From positions 34,879 to 98,878 of the forward strand of contig CAZVBQ010000009.1 in assembly GCA_964625575.1 (NCBI GenBank): 64,000 bases of DNA, read 5' to 3'. The notes beneath the pieces were generated by a model, which was given only the letters and a program-made list of their open reading frames with translations, did not search any database and had not been told where the DNA came from. How positions within the stretch are numbered: position 1 is the first letter of the stretch; every line of letters starts with the position of its first letter. The position numbers and the translations under genes are program-made. Shown here in pieces: positions 61,701 to 64,000 of the stretch. The DNA is from UTCHB3 sp964625575. GTDB taxonomy: Bacteria; Bacteroidota; Ignavibacteria; Ignavibacteriales; Ignavibacteriaceae.

Positions 61701-62540
61701 GATAACAAACTTATTGTTATCTGTAATGTAGACTCCCTCAGGAAAATAATCTTGTATAAAGAGTCTGGACAATAACTTGCCTGAATACGGATCCCAAATT
61801 TTTACGGAGCCATCCAAATGTGGAGTTGCTACTAATTTCTGATCCCGACTCAGAAAAATCTTGGGAAATTTGTGCCCACCATCCCAGTAGGCTATGCTAT
61901 CGCTTACCTGAAGAGCCTTCCCTGTGGTAGCATTAGTAACCGAAACTGTTTCCATGTCGGTGAAAACAATGGTATTTACATCAACAAAAGAGGCTGATTA
62001 TATGTATTTATATTCACCGGCACTTGAAATTACTTTTCCTGCCACTATATCAAGAACTATCATAGTGGTTTTGGATTGATAATCGGCTTTGGATTCGATT
62101 AGAACATATCTGTCATTTTGGTAAGAATCCAGAATAGTGAGATCACCTCTAAAACATTTATCGACTATTTCATTTTGTTTTTTTTACTTTTGAGACTTTT
62201 GGTCAAATGTCAATACAGTTATCGATGAAGTATCGAAGCACAGTATGTTATTACCTAAAACATGAAAATATCTGTACTTTTCTTTATCCTGAATAGACCC
62301 AACAACAGTATCCGGATTCTCAATATCGAGAATATCACCGTGATACAAGATGTAGTGATTTAAGAAAAATCCGGAAAAACAAGATCTATCAAATGGACAG
62401 GTTTTGAGCAATTTGAATGATTTGGTCTCATACAAGAAGTATTCATTATTAGCGCATTTAAAACGGTGTTTGGTCTTTAGTCGGCTATCGCTTGCATCGA
62501 AAATGATATCTTGTTGGGTGGAAACAGGTCGAATTAACAT
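58752..62540 (-). pseudogene. WD40-caspase (C14) protein interrupted by two in-frame TAA codons
   Basis: The downstream intact part starts at an ATG at 61955 and has 1067 residues: WD40-like beta-propeller repeats (LDGSVKIWDPYSGK is the clearest), a fibronectin-like linker, and a caspase domain with His in VVVYLSGHG (about 768) and Cys in VLIIDACSSG (about 832). Upstream the same frame continues to 62540 as further propeller sequence, broken only by TAA at 62186-62184 and TAA at 62000-61998. The sequence reads sensibly across both. Without them the protein would have about 1260 residues. The beginning also lacks a clear start region. Other genes here end in TAA, so the codon is a real stop. 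The 1067-residue part may still be made. Confidence 0.8.
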
Positions 62541-62725
62541 CCATTTTCACCCTATTTTGCGTATTTTTTGGAGGAGGATGGCGAAAGTTTCGACCAGGAG
62601 TTTTACTCTGAGGAAGAGCTTGATGACCATCTGAGAGGTGTTGTATAAGCTGATCGGTGCTTCGCGCGAAAATTTCACTTGTCAGTAATTTTTTTTTAGT
62701 TGTCAATAGCCAAAAAGGCAGAATA
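62541..62725. other. Gap between the caspase gene and menC, possible rearrangement remnant
   Basis: A plus-strand frame without stops runs from 62538 to the TAA at 62646 and encodes an acidic tail-like peptide (FLEEDGESFDQEFYSEEEL and a few more residues). It could be the 3' remnant of a lost gene or chance. The rest is AT-rich and contains the menC leader. Confidence 0.3.
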
Positions 62726-63865
62726 ATGCAAAATATATCCCCCCTTCCTGAAAATTTACGACTCCCTGACATCACTTCGATTGACGCGATAACCGTGAGT
62801 CTTCCCTTTGTAACTCCTTTTTCCATAAGCTCTTACACCTGGACTTGCAAGGAGGCGCTTCTGATAAAGATCACCTCAGGCGAAGTGTCGGGGTGGGGAG
62901 AGTGCGTGGCCGATCCCGATCCGTTTTACAGTCCCGAGACCACTGTTTCCTCGCTGCACATTATTAAGGAGTTCATTCTTCCCGTGCTGAAACCGGGGAT
63001 GAGCTTCGACGATTTCGAGAAGGAGATGCGACACATCCGGGGGAACATGATGGCGAAAGCTGCCGTTGAGAACGCGCTTCTCGACCTGATCGCGCGCATC
63101 GAAGGAGTGCCGCTGTGGAAGCTGTTCGGTTTTGAGCCCAAGAGGATAATGTCGGGCATGAGCATCGGCATCAAGGGAAGCATCCCGGAGCTGCTTGAAG
63201 CTGTTCAGGAGGCGGTCGATCTGAAATATCACCGCGTGAAAATGAAGATAAAGAAGGGGAAGGATATCGAATGGGTGGCGGCGGTGCGTGAGAAATTCCC
63301 CGATATCCAGTTGATGGTTGACGCGAACGGCGACTACTCACTCGACGACGCGGCACACCTCGCGCGGCTCGATTCGTTCGGCCTCACGATGATCGAGCAA
63401 CCCCTCTCGTACAGCGACATCTATTTCCACTCGAAACTGCAGAAACACCTCAAAACACCCCTCTGCCTTGATGAATCGATCCACTCATTCGACGACGCGG
63501 TCACCGCCGTTGAACTGGGGGCGTGCGGTATCATCAACATAAAAGAGGGACGTGTCGGCGGCATGGCCGAGGCAGTGAGGATCGCGAAGTATTGCGAAGA
63601 GAAGGGGATACCCGTATGGTCGGGCGGCATGGATGAAACGGGCATTGGCCGCGCCTTCAACATCCACCTTCAGACGGCACCCGCTTTCACCCTGCCGGGC
63701 GACACTTCCGAAACAAGAAGATACTTCAAGGAAGATATCGTCACTCCCGTGGTCGAACTCGACAGCGAAGGCTACATCGCCATCCCCGAAGGACCCGGAA
63801 CAGGCGTTACCATCCTCGAGGAGCAGGTTAAAAAGTTTGAGCTGTGGAGAGAGGGATTAAGATGA
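62726..63865 (+). CDS. menC: o-succinylbenzoate synthase (MenC), enolase superfamily
   Basis: The ATG at 62726 gives 380 residues. Enolase-superfamily catalytic parts are in order: KMKIKKGKD with the KxK pair, metal ligands in MVDANGDYS, MIEQPL and LCLDES, and the second catalytic Lys in INIKEGRVGG. GMDETGIGRAFN and the start TVSLPFVTPFSISSYTW fit the MenC2/N-acylamino-acid racemase branch. The reaction is dehydration of SHCHC to o-succinylbenzoate in menaquinone synthesis; racemase side activity is common in this branch. No other men gene is in the window. Word repeats begin at its stop codon. Confidence 0.9.
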   Translation: MQNISPLPENLRLPDITSIDAITVSLPFVTPFSISSYTWTCKEALLIKITSGEVSGWGECVADPDPFYSPETTVSSLHIIKEFILPVLKPGMSFDDFEKEMRHIRGNMMAKAAVENALLDLIARIEGVPLWKLFGFEPKRIMSGMSIGIKGSIPELLEAVQEAVDLKYHRVKMKIKKGKDIEWVAAVREKFPDIQLMVDANGDYSLDDAAHLARLDSFGLTMIEQPLSYSDIYFHSKLQKHLKTPLCLDESIHSFDDAVTAVELGACGIINIKEGRVGGMAEAVRIAKYCEEKGIPVWSGGMDETGIGRAFNIHLQTAPAFTLPGDTSETRRYFKEDIVTPVVELDSEGYIAIPEGPGTGVTILEEQVKKFELWREGLR

Positions 63866-63940
63866 AGGGTGAAGGGTGAAGGGTGAAGGTATGATCCGCC
63901 TGCGGCGGAATGAAGTTTGAGGTATGAGCCCCCTCATACA
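63863..63940 (+). repeat. Word repeat with TCCGCC palindrome after menC
   Basis: Starts in the TGA stop and runs as GATGAAGG / GTGAAGG units (63860-63889), then TATGA, a TCCGCC-TGC-GGCGGA palindrome (63895-63909), ATGAAGTTTGAGGTATGAG and a short inverted CTCATAC. Same build as the element after fbp. Confidence 0.8.
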
Positions 63941-63988
63941 GATTAAGCAGAGGAATTCTTAAGTTTGGATTGAAGGAAATAAATAATT

Positions 63989-64000
63989 ATGCAGGAGGCA
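63989..64000 (+). CDS. Possible start of a further gene (truncated by window end)
   Basis: An ATG at 63989 follows GAAGGAAAT at a suitable distance and opens a frame (MQEA) that leaves the window. Only four codons are visible. Confidence 0.25.

Noticed and set aside
61998..62186. Alternative genetic code with TAA as sense codon
   Set aside because: Confident genes in this window, such as rseP, dxr and fbp, end with TAA at the expected length.
62184..62540. Separate 118-residue protein
   Set aside because: It is in the same frame as the caspase gene and continues into it past a stop codon, so it is better read as the 5' part of that broken gene.

Overview
The window looks like chromosomal DNA from the Bacteroidota/Ignavibacteriota side of the tree, most likely an Ignavibacteria-like anaerobe. 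The evidence is five proteins that end in type IX secretion (T9SS) C-terminal sorting tails of the NFPNPFNP / NYPNPFNP type, a PorV/PorQ-family porin, an S46 dipeptidyl peptidase, a TonB receptor, MenC (menaquinone) and a PAS-linked [FeFe] hydrogenase. No rRNA, tRNA or CRISPR array was seen.

Layout. 0-2.3 kb: end of a sensory [FeFe] hydrogenase operon (hydrogenase-PAS plus SpoIIE-type phosphatase). 2.4-6.1 kb: class D beta-lactamase, an AT-rich restriction-modification pair, and an atypical SDR. 6.1-6.5 kb: a three-unit array of GTCACAT heptamers. 6.6-10.9 kb: PorV-like porin, an S23/four-helix-bundle cassette inside inverted repeats, and a DUF5916 outer-membrane protein. 11-16.8 kb: ABC half-exporter / 2-hydroxyacid dehydrogenase / ABC half-exporter operon, terminator, fbp. 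17-23.3 kb: MarR regulator, a GH13 protein lacking its nucleophile, Nudix hydrolase, secreted subtilase. 23.3-26.3 kb: membrane protein, dxr, rseP. 26.5-30 kb: a three-gene amide-ligase operon (ATP-grasp, GCS2, and a second probable ligase). 30.3-36.7 kb: S46 and M14 peptidases, FAD oxidoreductase, gmhA. 36.9-46.5 kb: metallophosphoesterase, serine hydrolase, orphan HipB-like regulator with three operators, BNR protein, TonB receptor, FG-GAP protein, RidA. 46.6-49.6 kb: uvrA carrying an in-frame repeat insertion. 49.9-54.7 kb: TolC/HlyD/two ABC-2 permeases. 54.9-56.3 kb: BamE-like protein and dprA. 56.4-62.5 kb: AT-rich accessory island with a C-protein-like regulator, a nuclease-helicase (DUF2075) and a WD40-caspase gene with two in-frame TAA codons. 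62.7-63.9 kb: menC.

The most unusual signal runs through the whole window. Many gaps are filled by degenerate short tandem words (about 6-9 nt units such as GTGTGGA, GTATGAA, TTAAGTG, AGTAGCG, TTTGGTG, CGGATTA), often arranged as two inverted arms, and very often starting at or within a few bases of a stop codon. A 15-bp palindrome (TCCGCC-NNN-GGCGGA) occurs six times inside them. One copy of this material is inserted in frame in uvrA, a short one probably lies in the FAD oxidoreductase gene, one appears to have replaced the start of a secreted BNR protein, and one pair of arms encloses the S23 gene. I regard this repeat family, the helically phased GTCACAT array, and the C-protein-like/DUF2075 pair next to a broken caspase gene as the best candidates for undescribed biology.
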